Assembly: GCA_965214375.1 (NCBI GenBank)
Contig: OZ243947.1
Span: forward strand, 868,001-932,000
DNA length: 64,000 bases
Direction: 5' to 3'
Origin: Endobugula sp965214375
Lineage (GTDB): Bacteria; Pseudomonadota; Gammaproteobacteria; Pseudomonadales; Cellvibrionaceae
In this document: positions 26,860-36,292 of the stretch, one piece after another
Numbering within the stretch: the stretch's first letter is position 1
Layout: each line of letters starts with the position of its first letter
The notes under the pieces: generated by a model
Database searches by the model: none
Told to the model about the DNA's origin: nothing
Seen by the model: only the letters and a program-made list of their open reading frames with translations
Made by a program: the position numbers and the translations under genes

Positions 26860-28233
26860 ATGACAAACAACTTGATACACTCACCAGTACATTTACAGAG
26901 TTCGTCCATTTTTATGCAAACTGTCGATTCCATCATCCATGCCAAATGGATTGTTCCCATCATTCCACAGCATCAGGTATTTACTGATTGTTGTATTGTT
27001 ATTCACAACGGTAAGATTGTTGACATTAAACCCAGCAACCAAATTGATCAAATTTACCAGTGCCAGAATACCATACATCTCAATAATCACGTGCTGATGC
27101 CGGGTCTCATTAACGCTCACGGACATGCAGCCATGTCGCTATTTCGTGGTTACGCCGATGACTTCCCTATGCAAACATGGCTCGAGGAACACATCTGGCC
27201 AGCAGAAGCAAAATATGTGAGTGCTGATTTTGTGAAAGATGGCACTGAACTCGCCATTGCAGAAATGATTCGCAGTGGCACCACCGGCTTTTCAGACATG
27301 TACTTTTTCCCTGACCAAGCAGCAATGGTAGCGCATCATGCAGGTATACGCTGCCAGTTAACATTCCCTATTTTGGAATTGCCCAGTGCATGGGCACAAC
27401 ATGCCGACGAATATATTAGCAAGGGCTTGGCACTGCGTGATAACTATCGCAGCCACGAACTCATTAATATTGTTTTTGGCCCGCATGCACCTTACACCGT
27501 TTCTGATAACACGTTCAAACGTATTGCGACTTTGGCGCCAGAAATTCAAACGCATATTCAAGTGCATTTGCATGAATCCAAAATTGAAGTGGACAGTGCT
27601 CTTAGTGATACACAAAAACGCCCTATCCAACGCTTGTTTGATTTACAAGTATTAACACCGGCAACACAATGTGTACATATGACCCAACTAACGAATAAAG
27701 ACATTGAACTGGTTGCCGAATCCGGTGCTCATGTCATCCATTGCCCTGAGTCCAATCTAAAACTTGCCAGCGGTTTTTGTCCGGTACAAAAATTACTGGA
27801 CGCGGGTATCAATGTTGCGCTGGGTACCGATGGCGCTGCCAGTAATAATAATTTGGATATGTTTGGTGAAATCCATACTGCAGCTTTACTGGCAAAACCT
27901 GTTTCCAAGAATGCGGCCGCATTAAACGCCCAACAAGCGTTGGAAATGGCAACGATTAATGGCGCCAAAGCACTGGGTATTGCCGAAGAAACGGGTAGTC
28001 TAGAAATCGGTAAAGCTGCCGATATGATTGCCATTGAAGTGGATCCTATGGAGCAATTACCATTGCACAATATACTCTCAACACTCGTATATCATCATAA
28101 TGGCCACCGCGTGACACATAACTGGGTTAACGGAAAACCTCTACTGCAAGACAGACAATTACTGACACTCAATAGCAAAGAAATTATTAATAAAGCACAA
28201 CAATGGCAACACACACTACAGCAAAAATCCTGA
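26860..28233 (+). CDS. mtaD: 5-methylthioadenosine/S-adenosylhomocysteine deaminase (TRZ/ATZ family)
   Basis: An amidohydrolase of about 457 residues. It has the metal-binding NAHGHAAM motif, GPHAPYT, HLHES and the C-terminal GTDGAASNN, the usual metal and substrate ligands of the family. In Pseudomonas the homologue lies directly before ubiG and deaminates methylthioadenosine, so the context here supports that activity over melamine or atrazine hydrolysis. The partner mtnA, upstream in Pseudomonas, is absent. ATG 26914 (MQTVDSIIHAKW) is a possible shorter start; neither has a strong ribosome binding site. Confidence 0.88.
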   Translation: MTNNLIHSPVHLQSSSIFMQTVDSIIHAKWIVPIIPQHQVFTDCCIVIHNGKIVDIKPSNQIDQIYQCQNTIHLNNHVLMPGLINAHGHAAMSLFRGYADDFPMQTWLEEHIWPAEAKYVSADFVKDGTELAIAEMIRSGTTGFSDMYFFPDQAAMVAHHAGIRCQLTFPILELPSAWAQHADEYISKGLALRDNYRSHELINIVFGPHAPYTVSDNTFKRIATLAPEIQTHIQVHLHESKIEVDSALSDTQKRPIQRLFDLQVLTPATQCVHMTQLTNKDIELVAESGAHVIHCPESNLKLASGFCPVQKLLDAGINVALGTDGAASNNNLDMFGEIHTAALLAKPVSKNAAALNAQQALEMATINGAKALGIAEETGSLEIGKAADMIAIEVDPMEQLPLHNILSTLVYHHNGHRVTHNWVNGKPLLQDRQLLTLNSKEIINKAQQWQHTLQQKS

Positions 28234-28255
28234 GCGACCAACCATTGGAAAAACT

Positions 28256-28966
28256 ATGAACGAAAAACTCAACGTTGATCAAAGCGAAATTGCAAAATTT
28301 GAAGCACTCGCCAAACGCTGGTGGGATAAAAACAGTGAATTCAAACCCCTTCATGATCTCAATCCCCTACGTGCCAATTTTATTGATGAGCGCTCACCGG
28401 TAGCGGAGCTCAAGATACTTGATGTCGGTTGCGGCGGCGGCATTCTCTGCGAAGCACTGGCACAACGTGGCGCACACGTCACAGGCATTGATATGGGCGA
28501 AGCCCCGCTCAGTGTGGCCAAATTACATGCACTGGAAAGTGGCGTTAAGGTTAATTATCGATGCATCACTACAGAAGAACTCGCACAGGAAGAAACCAAC
28601 CAATACGACATCGTCACCTGCCTGGAAATGTTGGAGCATGTGCCTGATCCGTCTCAGGTTGTTCAAGCCTGCGCAACATTAGTGAAGCCTGGTGGGGACA
28701 TTTATTTTTCGACGATTAATCGCAACCCAAAATCTTATTTGTTTGCCATTATCGGGGCAGAGTATATTTTACGATTACTCCCCAAAGGCACTCACGATTA
28801 CGACAAACTGATCAAGCCTTCCGAAATGGCTCAATGGGTACGTGCAGCGGGTTTACAATGGCAGGAAATTACCGGAATGACATACAACCCGTTCACTAAA
28901 AAATATCGCTTAAACAGCCATGATGTCAGTGTGAATTATTTGGTGCATACTAAAAAACCAATTTAA
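28256..28966 (+). CDS. ubiG: Ubiquinone biosynthesis O-methyltransferase
   Basis: S-adenosylmethionine-dependent enzyme catalysing both O-methylations in ubiquinone synthesis. The 236-residue protein has the family opening EIAKFEALAKRWWDKNSEFK, the SAM motif ILDVGCGGGILCEALA (about residues 56-71) and LEMLEHVPDP. It lies 22 nt after mtaD and upstream of the phosphatase gene, as in Pseudomonas. Aerobic respiration is implied. Confidence 0.96.
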   Translation: MNEKLNVDQSEIAKFEALAKRWWDKNSEFKPLHDLNPLRANFIDERSPVAELKILDVGCGGGILCEALAQRGAHVTGIDMGEAPLSVAKLHALESGVKVNYRCITTEELAQEETNQYDIVTCLEMLEHVPDPSQVVQACATLVKPGGDIYFSTINRNPKSYLFAIIGAEYILRLLPKGTHDYDKLIKPSEMAQWVRAAGLQWQEITGMTYNPFTKKYRLNSHDVSVNYLVHTKKPI

Positions 28967-29076
28967 TTGATTAAGTAAATTACTGTATAAAGGTGAGTAA
29001 AAATATACTTATTCACATATAAAAACATTTTTAATTAGCGTTTATGCATTCGCTACAAGGGACGCCGTAAATACTT

Positions 29077-29104
29077 CCCTGTAGGCTCGGCCCCGCATCC
29101 CTGT
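29077..29104. repeat. Fragment of the dispersed intergenic repeat (copy B)
   Basis: CCCTGTAGGCTCGG at 29077-29090 is identical to a stretch at 14964-14977 in copy A and is again followed by a CCGCAT-like segment. It is shorter and lacks the large hairpin. The rest of the ubiG-phosphatase gap is AT-rich. Confidence 0.5.
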
Positions 29105-29161
29105 GGCTTACGCCCTTTACACGAACACATAAACACTTTAACCAAAAGTGAACAATCACAC

Positions 29162-29839
29162 ATGTCAATCAAAGCTGTATTTTTCGATCTGGATGGAACT
29201 TTATTAGATAGTGCACCCGATTTTTTCGCGGCCATGCATCGTTTAATGGATGAATACCAACAAGCGCGTGTTGCTGAAACGGCTATTCGCGCCACGGTTT
29301 CTGATGGCGCTCGAGCGCTGACGACATTGGGGTTTGACTTGGGTCTCGAAGAGGTTGGTTTTACAGAACGCCATCAACGATTGCTGGAGATTTATTACGA
29401 AGAAATGGGAAAAAACTGTGTACTGTTTCCCCGAATGAATGAATTGTTAACACAAATAAAAAATGCTGGACTATTCTGGGGAATTATTACCAATAAACCT
29501 GAACGTTTTACCGATCCAATTCTGGAACGCTTAGCACTGACAATTCAACCCAATCTGGTGATTTGCCCCGATCATGTCAATAACACTAAGCCCGACCCGG
29601 AACCCTTGATACTGGCCTGTCATAAAGTGGGCTGTAAACCCCATGAGGCTATTTATATTGGGGACCATCAACGTGATATTGATTGCGCCATTGCCGCCGG
29701 CAGCCCAAGCATTGCGGTTAGCTTTGGCTATATAAAATCCTCCGATAGGATTGAAAATTGGAATGCTGACCATATTGCCGACAATGCAGACGATATCTGG
29801 AATATTATTAACACTATAATGAAAGGAAGTGCTTCATGA
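29162..29839 (+). CDS. HAD phosphatase, N-acetylmuramate 6-phosphate phosphatase (MupP) or phosphoglycolate phosphatase
   Basis: A 225-residue HAD hydrolase with motif I FDLDGTLLDSAPD, motif II ITNKPE and motif IV GDHQRDID. It is commonly annotated gph. In Pseudomonas the gene between ubiG and yciK is mupP, which acts on MurNAc 6-phosphate in cell-wall recycling, and the GDHQRDI motif fits that group. I therefore favour MupP from context but cannot exclude Gph. It overlaps yciK by 4 nt. Confidence 0.85.
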   Translation: MSIKAVFFDLDGTLLDSAPDFFAAMHRLMDEYQQARVAETAIRATVSDGARALTTLGFDLGLEEVGFTERHQRLLEIYYEEMGKNCVLFPRMNELLTQIKNAGLFWGIITNKPERFTDPILERLALTIQPNLVICPDHVNNTKPDPEPLILACHKVGCKPHEAIYIGDHQRDIDCAIAAGSPSIAVSFGYIKSSDRIENWNADHIADNADDIWNIINTIMKGSAS

Positions 29840-30576
29840 GAGACTACCAGCCCGCAGACCAATGCCTGCAAGGAAAAATTATTGCCGTTACTGGTGCTGG
29901 TGCGGGCATTGGCCGTGCATTGGCGATAGGTCTTGCCCGTTATGGAGCAACGATTATTCTTATGGGCAGAACCGTTGAGCGGTTGGAAAATGTTTACGAT
30001 GAAATCGAAGCCGCGAATTATCCTCAGCCTGCGATCATTCCTATTGATTTTGAGAGCGCAAAGAAAAGTGACTACAAACATATTGCTACCAATATTGAAG
30101 CAGAGTTTGGCAAGCTTGACGGTTTGATTCACAATGCGGCAGAACTGGGAGCACGTACATCCATAGCCAACTACTCGCTTAAACTATGGGACAAAATGAT
30201 GTCCATCAATGTCACCGCACCTTTTGCGTTAACGAAATATATGCTGCCTTTACTACGCCAAAGTCAGGCGGGCTCGATTGTTTTTACCAGCTCAACGGTT
30301 GGCCTTAAGGGACGCGCTTATTGGGGCGCTTACGCCGCCTCAAAAGCCACAATAGAAAATCTGATGCAAACCTTGGCAGATGAACTGGAAAACACCAGTA
30401 ATATTCGTGTGAATACCATCAACCCGGGTGCGACGCGTACCGCCATGCGTGCGCAGGCGTATCCGGCTGAAAATCCAGGCAGTGTAAAAGCACCAGAAGA
30501 ACTGGTTCCGCTATATACGTATTTTATGAGTGATGCGAGTATTGGCACCACCAAACAACAGGTATCTTTTTCATGA
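29836..30576 (+). CDS. yciK: YciK-like short-chain dehydrogenase
   Basis: A 246-residue classical SDR. The cofactor loop TGAGAGIG (about residues 19-26), HNAAELG, and the catalytic YxxxK in YAASKATIENL are present, so it should be active with NAD(P)H. The substrate is unknown. It overlaps the upstream phosphatase (ATGA) and its own stop overlaps the djlA start, indicating a tightly coupled mtaD-ubiG-mupP-yciK-djlA cluster. Gene order matches Pseudomonas up to yciK. Confidence 0.88.
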   Translation: MRDYQPADQCLQGKIIAVTGAGAGIGRALAIGLARYGATIILMGRTVERLENVYDEIEAANYPQPAIIPIDFESAKKSDYKHIATNIEAEFGKLDGLIHNAAELGARTSIANYSLKLWDKMMSINVTAPFALTKYMLPLLRQSQAGSIVFTSSTVGLKGRAYWGAYAASKATIENLMQTLADELENTSNIRVNTINPGATRTAMRAQAYPAENPGSVKAPEELVPLYTYFMSDASIGTTKQQVSFS

Positions 30577-31391
30577 TTATGGGTAAATTAACAGGTGGCT
30601 TGATTGGCTTTTTCAGCTTTGGTCCTATTGGTGCTCTTATCGGTGTCTTTGTCGGACATATGTTCGATAAATCTTTCCGACAATTACGACTGGATGATTC
30701 ACCTGAAGTCATTCAAGCGATACAGCTAAACTTTTTCGAAACAACCTTTACGTTGATTGGTTATCTTGCCAAGGTCGATGGCAGAGTCTCAGAGGAAGAA
30801 ATCGCACAAACTCAGCGACTCATGGACAACATGGGACTCACTGCACCGCATAAACGAGAGGCAATTCGCTTATTTAAAATGGGTTCAGCGGACGACTTCG
30901 ATCCCTATCAAACCATTGACAATTTTCGTGCGACCTGTGGTAAGCGGGTGCAATTAGTGCAAATGCTGATTGTATACTTGTTAAATACCGCTATGGCTGA
31001 TGGCAATTTTGATAACGATGAAGAAGCGGCTATACGACACATTGCACAGCAATGGAATTTTTCCAACATTGCTTTCGAGCAACTGGTTCGCATGACGCGT
31101 GCTCAAGGTAGCTTTTCAGGTGGCTATTATCACAGCAATAATCAACGCTATGAACAACAAGAAGCTTACCAAAATACCACTGCTCTCGCAGACGCTTATA
31201 AAGCACTGGGCGTTGAAGCCACCGCCAGTGACCGAGACATTAAAAAAGCCTACCGCAAACTGATGAGTGAATACCACCCGGACAAACTAATGGGGCAAGG
31301 TCTACCAGAGGATATGGTAAAAGTCGCTACGGAACGCGCTCAAGAAGTACAAACAGCCTATGACCTGATCAAAAAATCGCGTAAAGGCTAA
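30573..31391 (+). CDS. djlA: Membrane-anchored DnaJ-like co-chaperone DjlA
   Basis: A 272-residue protein with a Gly-rich N-terminal membrane segment (residues about 5-30, with the GxxxG-type dimerising pattern), a TerB-like helical domain in the middle and a C-terminal J domain whose HPD triad (EYHPDKL, about residue 235) stimulates DnaK. In E. coli DjlA modulates capsule signalling. It overlaps yciK by 4 nt; ATG 30579 is an alternative start two codons in. Confidence 0.92.
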   Translation: MIMGKLTGGLIGFFSFGPIGALIGVFVGHMFDKSFRQLRLDDSPEVIQAIQLNFFETTFTLIGYLAKVDGRVSEEEIAQTQRLMDNMGLTAPHKREAIRLFKMGSADDFDPYQTIDNFRATCGKRVQLVQMLIVYLLNTAMADGNFDNDEEAAIRHIAQQWNFSNIAFEQLVRMTRAQGSFSGGYYHSNNQRYEQQEAYQNTTALADAYKALGVEATASDRDIKKAYRKLMSEYHPDKLMGQGLPEDMVKVATERAQEVQTAYDLIKKSRKG

Positions 31392-31392
31392 T

Positions 31393-32139
31393 TTATTCGG
31401 GAATCTTTTTCCCATCCCACGCAAAACACGCCCCGCTATCTTCCGGTGTCAGCTGCTCAATCACATTGAGTAAGCACTGTGCGGAGTATTCGGGGGTAAA
31501 CAACTTATTGGCGGGGACATTCTGTTGAAACGGTTGTGATAACGGTGTATCGACGGTACCGGGGTGTAAACCAGCAATAATCATCCCGGGGTACTGGCGT
31601 TTGACTTCAATTGACAATGTCTTTATCAACATATTCAATGCGGCCTTAGAGGCGCGGTAGCTATACCAGCCACCCAGCCTATTATCACTAATACTCCCCA
31701 CACGTGCCGACAATGCCACAAGCACACTTTTATGGCGTTTATTCATCTTGGGCAACAAGTAACGAGCACATAACGCCGGACCTATTGTGTTGACGAGAAA
31801 ACTCTGAAGCAGATTATCTGCAAGTAGCTGTGATAGTTTTTTTTCTGGAGCGAGACTCTGCGTATCATGTAACACGCCCGTGGCAATGAAAACGAGATCA
31901 ATCGAGCCAGGCAACTCTTCTACGGCGTTACCGAGTGATTGTTCATCCGTAATATCCGCTGATATATGCGTGTAACGATGATCTTCAAGCACATGCTTAC
32001 TACGCGACAAACCGTAAATACACGATATGGTGGGCATGCCCAATAATTGCTGCACAACCGCTTGTCCAATACCGCCTGAGGCACCGATAATCACAACGGT
32101 TAATGGCTTATTATTAAAAGACTGGAATACTGTATTCAT
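31393..32139 (-). CDS. Short-chain dehydrogenase, C-factor/CsgA-like
   Basis: A 248-residue SDR with IGASGGIGQAVV (about residues 18-29) and the active-site YRASKAALNMLIK (about 161-173). The long C-terminal GLHPGTVDTPLSQPFQ segment is typical of the CsgA/C-factor type of SDR. Substrate unknown. It converges on djlA with only 1 nt between the stops and diverges from the DAHP synthase gene. Confidence 0.85.
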   Translation of the reverse strand: MNTVFQSFNNKPLTVVIIGASGGIGQAVVQQLLGMPTISCIYGLSRSKHVLEDHRYTHISADITDEQSLGNAVEELPGSIDLVFIATGVLHDTQSLAPEKKLSQLLADNLLQSFLVNTIGPALCARYLLPKMNKRHKSVLVALSARVGSISDNRLGGWYSYRASKAALNMLIKTLSIEVKRQYPGMIIAGLHPGTVDTPLSQPFQQNVPANKLFTPEYSAQCLLNVIEQLTPEDSGACFAWDGKKIPE

Positions 32140-32278
32140 AGGCTTACTTACGTATTTAGCTTAACAACAGATGGTTTCACCCTGTTAATATGTAACAATC
32201 CTTAAAATCAATCACACAAAACCGTCATAGCAAAGTACAATAACGCCTTTGTCATATTGATTTTGGATCTAACACCAC

Positions 32279-33346
32279 ATGTCAGCGTCAAATATAGAAA
32301 ACCTGAACCTGGTTTCACAAAACGTATTAATTTCCCCTGCAAAGTTGAAGGAGATACTTCCTGTGAGTGCGGAAGCTCAACAAACCATCCTGAATGGGCG
32401 TGATGCGGTTAATCGTATTATTGATCTTAAAGATCATCGTCTGATGATTGTCATTGGCCCCTGCTCTATTCACGATGTCGATGCCGCCATGGATTATGCT
32501 AGACGACTCAAAGCATTATCTGACAAGGTCAGTGATACGTTGGCGATAGTGATGCGTGTGTACTTTGAAAAACCTCGTACAACGGTGGGATGGAAAGGCC
32601 TGATTAATGACCCGCACCTCAATGGTTCATTCAATATTGAAGAAGGTCTGAAAATTGGCCGCAAATTATTATTGGATATTGCCGAACTGGGCTTGCCAAC
32701 AGCGACCGAAGCATTGGATCCCATATCACCACAGTATTTGCATGATTTAATTTCGTGGTCAGCGATTGGCGCACGCACAACCGAATCACAAACCCATCGT
32801 GAAATGGCCAGTGGGCTGTCATGCGCAGTCGGTTTTAAAAATGGCACCGATGGCAGTTTGACCGTTGCCATGAATGCGTTGCAATCCGTATCCAGCTCGC
32901 ACCATTTTCTGGGTATTAACAGCGATGGACAAGTGGCTGTTATTCGCACCAAGGGAAATGCCTACGGTCATGTAGTATTACGCGGCGGTGGTGGTAAACC
33001 CAATTACGATTCCGTGAATATTGCCTTGTGCGAGCAACAGTTGCGTGCTGGCAATATGCCAGAAAACATCATGGTAGATTGTAGTCATGAGAACTCTAAT
33101 AAAAATCATAAGCTGCAACCATTGGTACTGGACAATATTACCAACCAGATTATTGACGGTAACCGCTCCATTATGAGCCTAATGATTGAAAGTAATATTG
33201 GTGCTGGTAATCAGAAAATCAGTGAAGATCGCTCTAAAATGGAATATGGTGTGTCCATTACAGACAAGTGCATTGACTGGAAGACGACGGAAGAGGTATT
33301 ACTGGATATGCGCGACAAACTGAAAGACGTACTACCTAAACGTTAA
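32279..33346 (+). CDS. 3-deoxy-7-phosphoheptulonate synthase (DAHP synthase, type I alpha)
   Basis: First enzyme of the shikimate pathway, joining PEP and erythrose 4-phosphate. The 355-residue protein has GPCSIHD (about residues 60-66), KPRTTVGWKG, the conserved IGARTTESQTHR block and VDCSHENS. The family has feedback-sensitive AroF, AroG and AroH forms; I cannot assign the effector from sequence. It supplies the pathway in which aroA, tyrA and pheA also act. A terminator follows directly. Confidence 0.95.
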   Translation: MSASNIENLNLVSQNVLISPAKLKEILPVSAEAQQTILNGRDAVNRIIDLKDHRLMIVIGPCSIHDVDAAMDYARRLKALSDKVSDTLAIVMRVYFEKPRTTVGWKGLINDPHLNGSFNIEEGLKIGRKLLLDIAELGLPTATEALDPISPQYLHDLISWSAIGARTTESQTHREMASGLSCAVGFKNGTDGSLTVAMNALQSVSSSHHFLGINSDGQVAVIRTKGNAYGHVVLRGGGGKPNYDSVNIALCEQQLRAGNMPENIMVDCSHENSNKNHKLQPLVLDNITNQIIDGNRSIMSLMIESNIGAGNQKISEDRSKMEYGVSITDKCIDWKTTEEVLLDMRDKLKDVLPKR

Positions 33347-33357
33347 CATGCTTACAC

Positions 33358-33387
33358 AAAAAACCGGAGTCATACTCCGGTTTTTTT
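33358..33387. terminator. Bidirectional intrinsic terminator
   Basis: AAAAAACCGGAGT and ACTCCGGTTTTTTT flank a short loop. Runs of A and T on both sides let it serve the DAHP synthase gene (+) and the convergent glutaredoxin gene (-). Confidence 0.92.
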
Positions 33388-33406
33388 ATGACCGGGGATT
33401 ATACCC

Positions 33407-33673
33407 TCAGGCAACCTCTTCCTGCTCGGGCTGCTTTTGCTGTTCTTTAAGAGAAGCTTCAAGCTCGGTATAACCACCAATGTGATTCTGCCCGTGAAAA
33501 TTTGAGGAACGGTCTCCACGGGTTTTCCAATTGTTTTTTTCCAAGTCCGCTTTACTGATACCCTGCTCTTTAATATCTATCCAAAGAAACTCCAGTGCCT
33601 TATTTCCTAGTAGCTGCTTCGACCTAACACAATAACCGCAGTCAGGACGGCCAAAGATAGTAAAACGTGACAT
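33407..33673 (-). pseudogene. GrxA-like glutaredoxin with two compensating frameshifts
   Basis: The frame is open for 88 codons and has the active-site CGYC (residues 12-15) and, near the C-terminus, GQNHIGGYTEL. Between them the present frame reads TRGDRSSNF, where glutaredoxins have the cis-proline motif TVPQIF. Reading the same DNA in the neighbouring frame gives KPVETVPQIF exactly. So an extra C in the CCC run and a missing T in the TTTT run, about 30 nt apart, have shifted and then restored the frame. The encoded protein would lack the cis-Pro needed for thiol substrate binding. Sequencing error in homopolymers is a serious alternative. Confidence 0.8.
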
Positions 33674-33800
33674 AGTGTATTTCCCAAATGGTGTGAATAA
33701 TGATTGTGTAGTATGGGGCCAGAAGAGTAAATGGGGACATTAATTCCCTTCATCATGATTATAAAAAAACTTAATGGAACACCACCAAAGAATCAACCTA

Positions 33801-34382
33801 TTAATAATAGGCATTGGTGCGGTCGGAATGATCCGTCGAATCCCTTACACCTTTCACCTCAGGAATTTTCTCTATCAGTGTTTTCTCTACCCCTTCTTTT
33901 AGGGTCATATCCACAGCACTGCAGCCCTGACAACCACCACCGAATTTCAAAATCGCCAAGCCATCGTCCGTAAACTCTTCCAATTCGACCTGACCACCGT
34001 GTGAGGCCAACCCCGGATTCACCTCATTACACAATACATAGTTGATCTTATCTTCTACCGGACTATCATCAGTCACCTGCGGCATCTTGGAGTTGGGGGC
34101 ACGAATGGTTAACTGCCCCCCCATTTTATCGGCAGCATAGTCCACTTTCGCATCTTCCAGAAAAGGTAAACTGCGACCTTCAAAATAAGCCGTAAAGCTT
34201 TCATATTCAACGATTTCGTCGCCCTCCTGCTCCTCACCAGGGCGACAATACGCAATACAGGTTTCTGCCTGAGGAGTGCCCGGGTTAGACACAAACATAC
34301 GAATACCGATACCTTCCACATCCTGCTTATCAAGCAGCTCATTCAGGTAATCTTGGCCGGATTCGGTAATCGTTACGCTCAT
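33801..34382 (-). CDS. nfuA: Fe-S biogenesis carrier protein NfuA
   Basis: Carries and delivers [4Fe-4S] clusters. The 193-residue protein has an N-terminal degenerate A-type scaffold domain (about 1-95) and a C-terminal Nfu domain with the cluster ligand motif GGCQGCSAVDMTLKEGVE (Cys-x2-Cys, about residues 150-153). Length and ITESGQDYL opening match E. coli NfuA. No lesion is visible. Confidence 0.95.
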   Translation of the reverse strand: MSVTITESGQDYLNELLDKQDVEGIGIRMFVSNPGTPQAETCIAYCRPGEEQEGDEIVEYESFTAYFEGRSLPFLEDAKVDYAADKMGGQLTIRAPNSKMPQVTDDSPVEDKINYVLCNEVNPGLASHGGQVELEEFTDDGLAILKFGGGCQGCSAVDMTLKEGVEKTLIEKIPEVKGVRDSTDHSDRTNAYY

Positions 34383-34468
34383 AATCGCTATTCTCCCAGT
34401 AGTAATACATCAAATCACATAGTGCCATGATTTATTGATAGACTCTACCCATAAATTATGGGGTTAAT

Positions 34469-34693
34469 ATGGTAGAAAACAATGACAAGCTGAAAAATAA
34501 GGTGCCCGGCTTTTGGCAGATTGTACTGAGCACACTGGCTGCTGCCTTTGGCGTACAGAGCCGTAAAAACCAAGAAAGGGACTTTAAACATGGCAGTATC
34601 ACCACCTATATTATTGCTGGCGTAATATTCACAGTCGTGTTTATTGCCGCTGTCATCTTTATAGTCAATCTGGTATTGCATCAAGCACGTTAA
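34469..34693 (+). CDS. DUF2970 small membrane protein
   Basis: A 74-residue protein with the DUF2970 pattern: a helical opening with VLSTLAAAFGVQSRKNQERDF (about 19-39), then one strong membrane segment (about 46-69). Such proteins are common next to housekeeping genes in gammaproteobacteria, and function is unknown. It begins 86 nt from the divergent nfuA. Confidence 0.7.
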   Translation: MVENNDKLKNKVPGFWQIVLSTLAAAFGVQSRKNQERDFKHGSITTYIIAGVIFTVVFIAAVIFIVNLVLHQAR

Positions 34694-34917
34694 TAGGTAC
34701 ACACCAAAAAAGCACATTATAAAAGCCCATCGGCACAAACCCTAAAATAACACCGATAAAATCATCAATTCTTTTCAAAAAAACCATATTAAAAAATCGA
34801 GTACATTCACAGAACATTTCGAAAAAATAGTGGTATTAAAAGGGAAACTCCCCTGTAATTTTTATGCATTTGCTGTAAGCTACGCGACTTTTGATAAAGC
34901 CCCTGCGTTGCTATACA

Positions 34918-36224
34918 TGACATTTTCTTATCTGCCACTATCTGAACCCTTAATCAAAGCCATCGTTGATAAAGGCTACAGTACCCCCTCACCGATTCAA
35001 GAAAAAGCTATCCCCGCGATTGTAGACGGTAAAGATGTGATGGCCGCGGCACAAACAGGCACGGGCAAAACTGCCGGATTTACCCTACCGTTATTGGAAC
35101 GTTTACAATCGGTAATGTCCGCACGCCACAATCGCTTACGCGCGCTGGTGTTAACACCAACACGTGAACTAGCGGCACAGGTAAACGAGAGTATAGTCGC
35201 CTACGGTAAATACACAGAACTTACATCCGTGGTTGTTTTTGGGGGAGTGAACATTAATCCACAAATGATGAAACTGCGCAAAGGTGCAGACATTTTAGTG
35301 GCTACTCCCGGCCGGTTACTGGATTTATACCAACAAAATGCCATCACCTTTGCTCATCTGGAAACGCTTGTACTGGACGAAGCGGACCGTATGCTGGATA
35401 TGGGCTTCATTCATGATATTCGTCGCATTATAAAATTGTTACCGGCCAAACGACAAAATTTATTATTTTCTGCGACATTTTCAACACAAATCCGAGACCT
35501 TGCCAAGGGTATTGTTAACAACCCAATTGAAATTTCTGTCGCGCCAGCTAACTCGACGGCAAAAACAGTCAAACAATGGATACACCCTGTTGACAAGAAA
35601 CAGAAACCCGGACTGCTATGCCACCTGATCCACACACATAAATGGCAACAAGTACTGGTCTTTACCCGCACTAAACACGGCGCGAATAAACTGGCACAAC
35701 AGCTAGCAAAAAAACACATTACTGCTGCGGCCATTCATGGTAATAAAAGTCAGGGCGCACGCACCAAAGCACTGGCTGCTTTTAAAGCAGGCGATGTCCG
35801 TGTATTGGTGGCAACAGATATTGCTGCACGAGGCTTGGATATCAATCAACTACCGCAAGTCGTTAACTTTGATTTACCGAATGTTGCCGAAGATTATGTT
35901 CACCGCACAGGCCGTACTGGGCGTGCGGGCGCTACTGGTCAGGCAGTTTCTCTGGTCAGTGCCGATGAAGTCAACGCGTTAGGAAGCATTGAACAATTAA
36001 TTAAACAGAAACTCACACGGAAAATTATTGATGATTTTGACCCTATTCATCAGCTTCCAGAGACTCATACTGCGCATAAACACATCCGCCCGAAAAAGCC
36101 TAAAAAACCTAAACCACAACACCCAAGGAATAAAAATCAAACCAAAGGTCAAGACTCGAACAATCGACGCGAGACTAACAACAAGAACAAACACCGCCGA
36201 CCAAAAACCAAGGCTAAGCGTTAA
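34918..36224 (+). CDS. rhlE: DEAD-box RNA helicase, RhlE-like
   Basis: An ATP-dependent RNA helicase of about 435 residues. Motifs in order: AQTGTGKT, PTRELA, LDEADRM, SAT, ARGLD and HRTGRTGRAG. A Lys/Arg/Asn-rich tail of about 60 residues at the C-terminus should bind RNA. ATG 34918 (MTFSYLPLSEPLIKAI) is chosen because the family starts there; the longer frame from 34830 adds residues unlike any helicase. The 34694-34917 gap upstream holds only AT-rich sequence and a TTTATGCATTTGC stretch also seen near 29041. Confidence 0.93.
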
Positions 36225-36292
36225 TACCCAAAGACGCAATGACCATAATCAATCATTTTTATTGGCAAATACGTAGGGTATAAATATAAATA

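Noticed and set aside
29053..29295. Minus-strand 80-codon frame over repeat copy B
   Set aside because: It runs through the repeat and the phosphatase gene in antisense and has no support.
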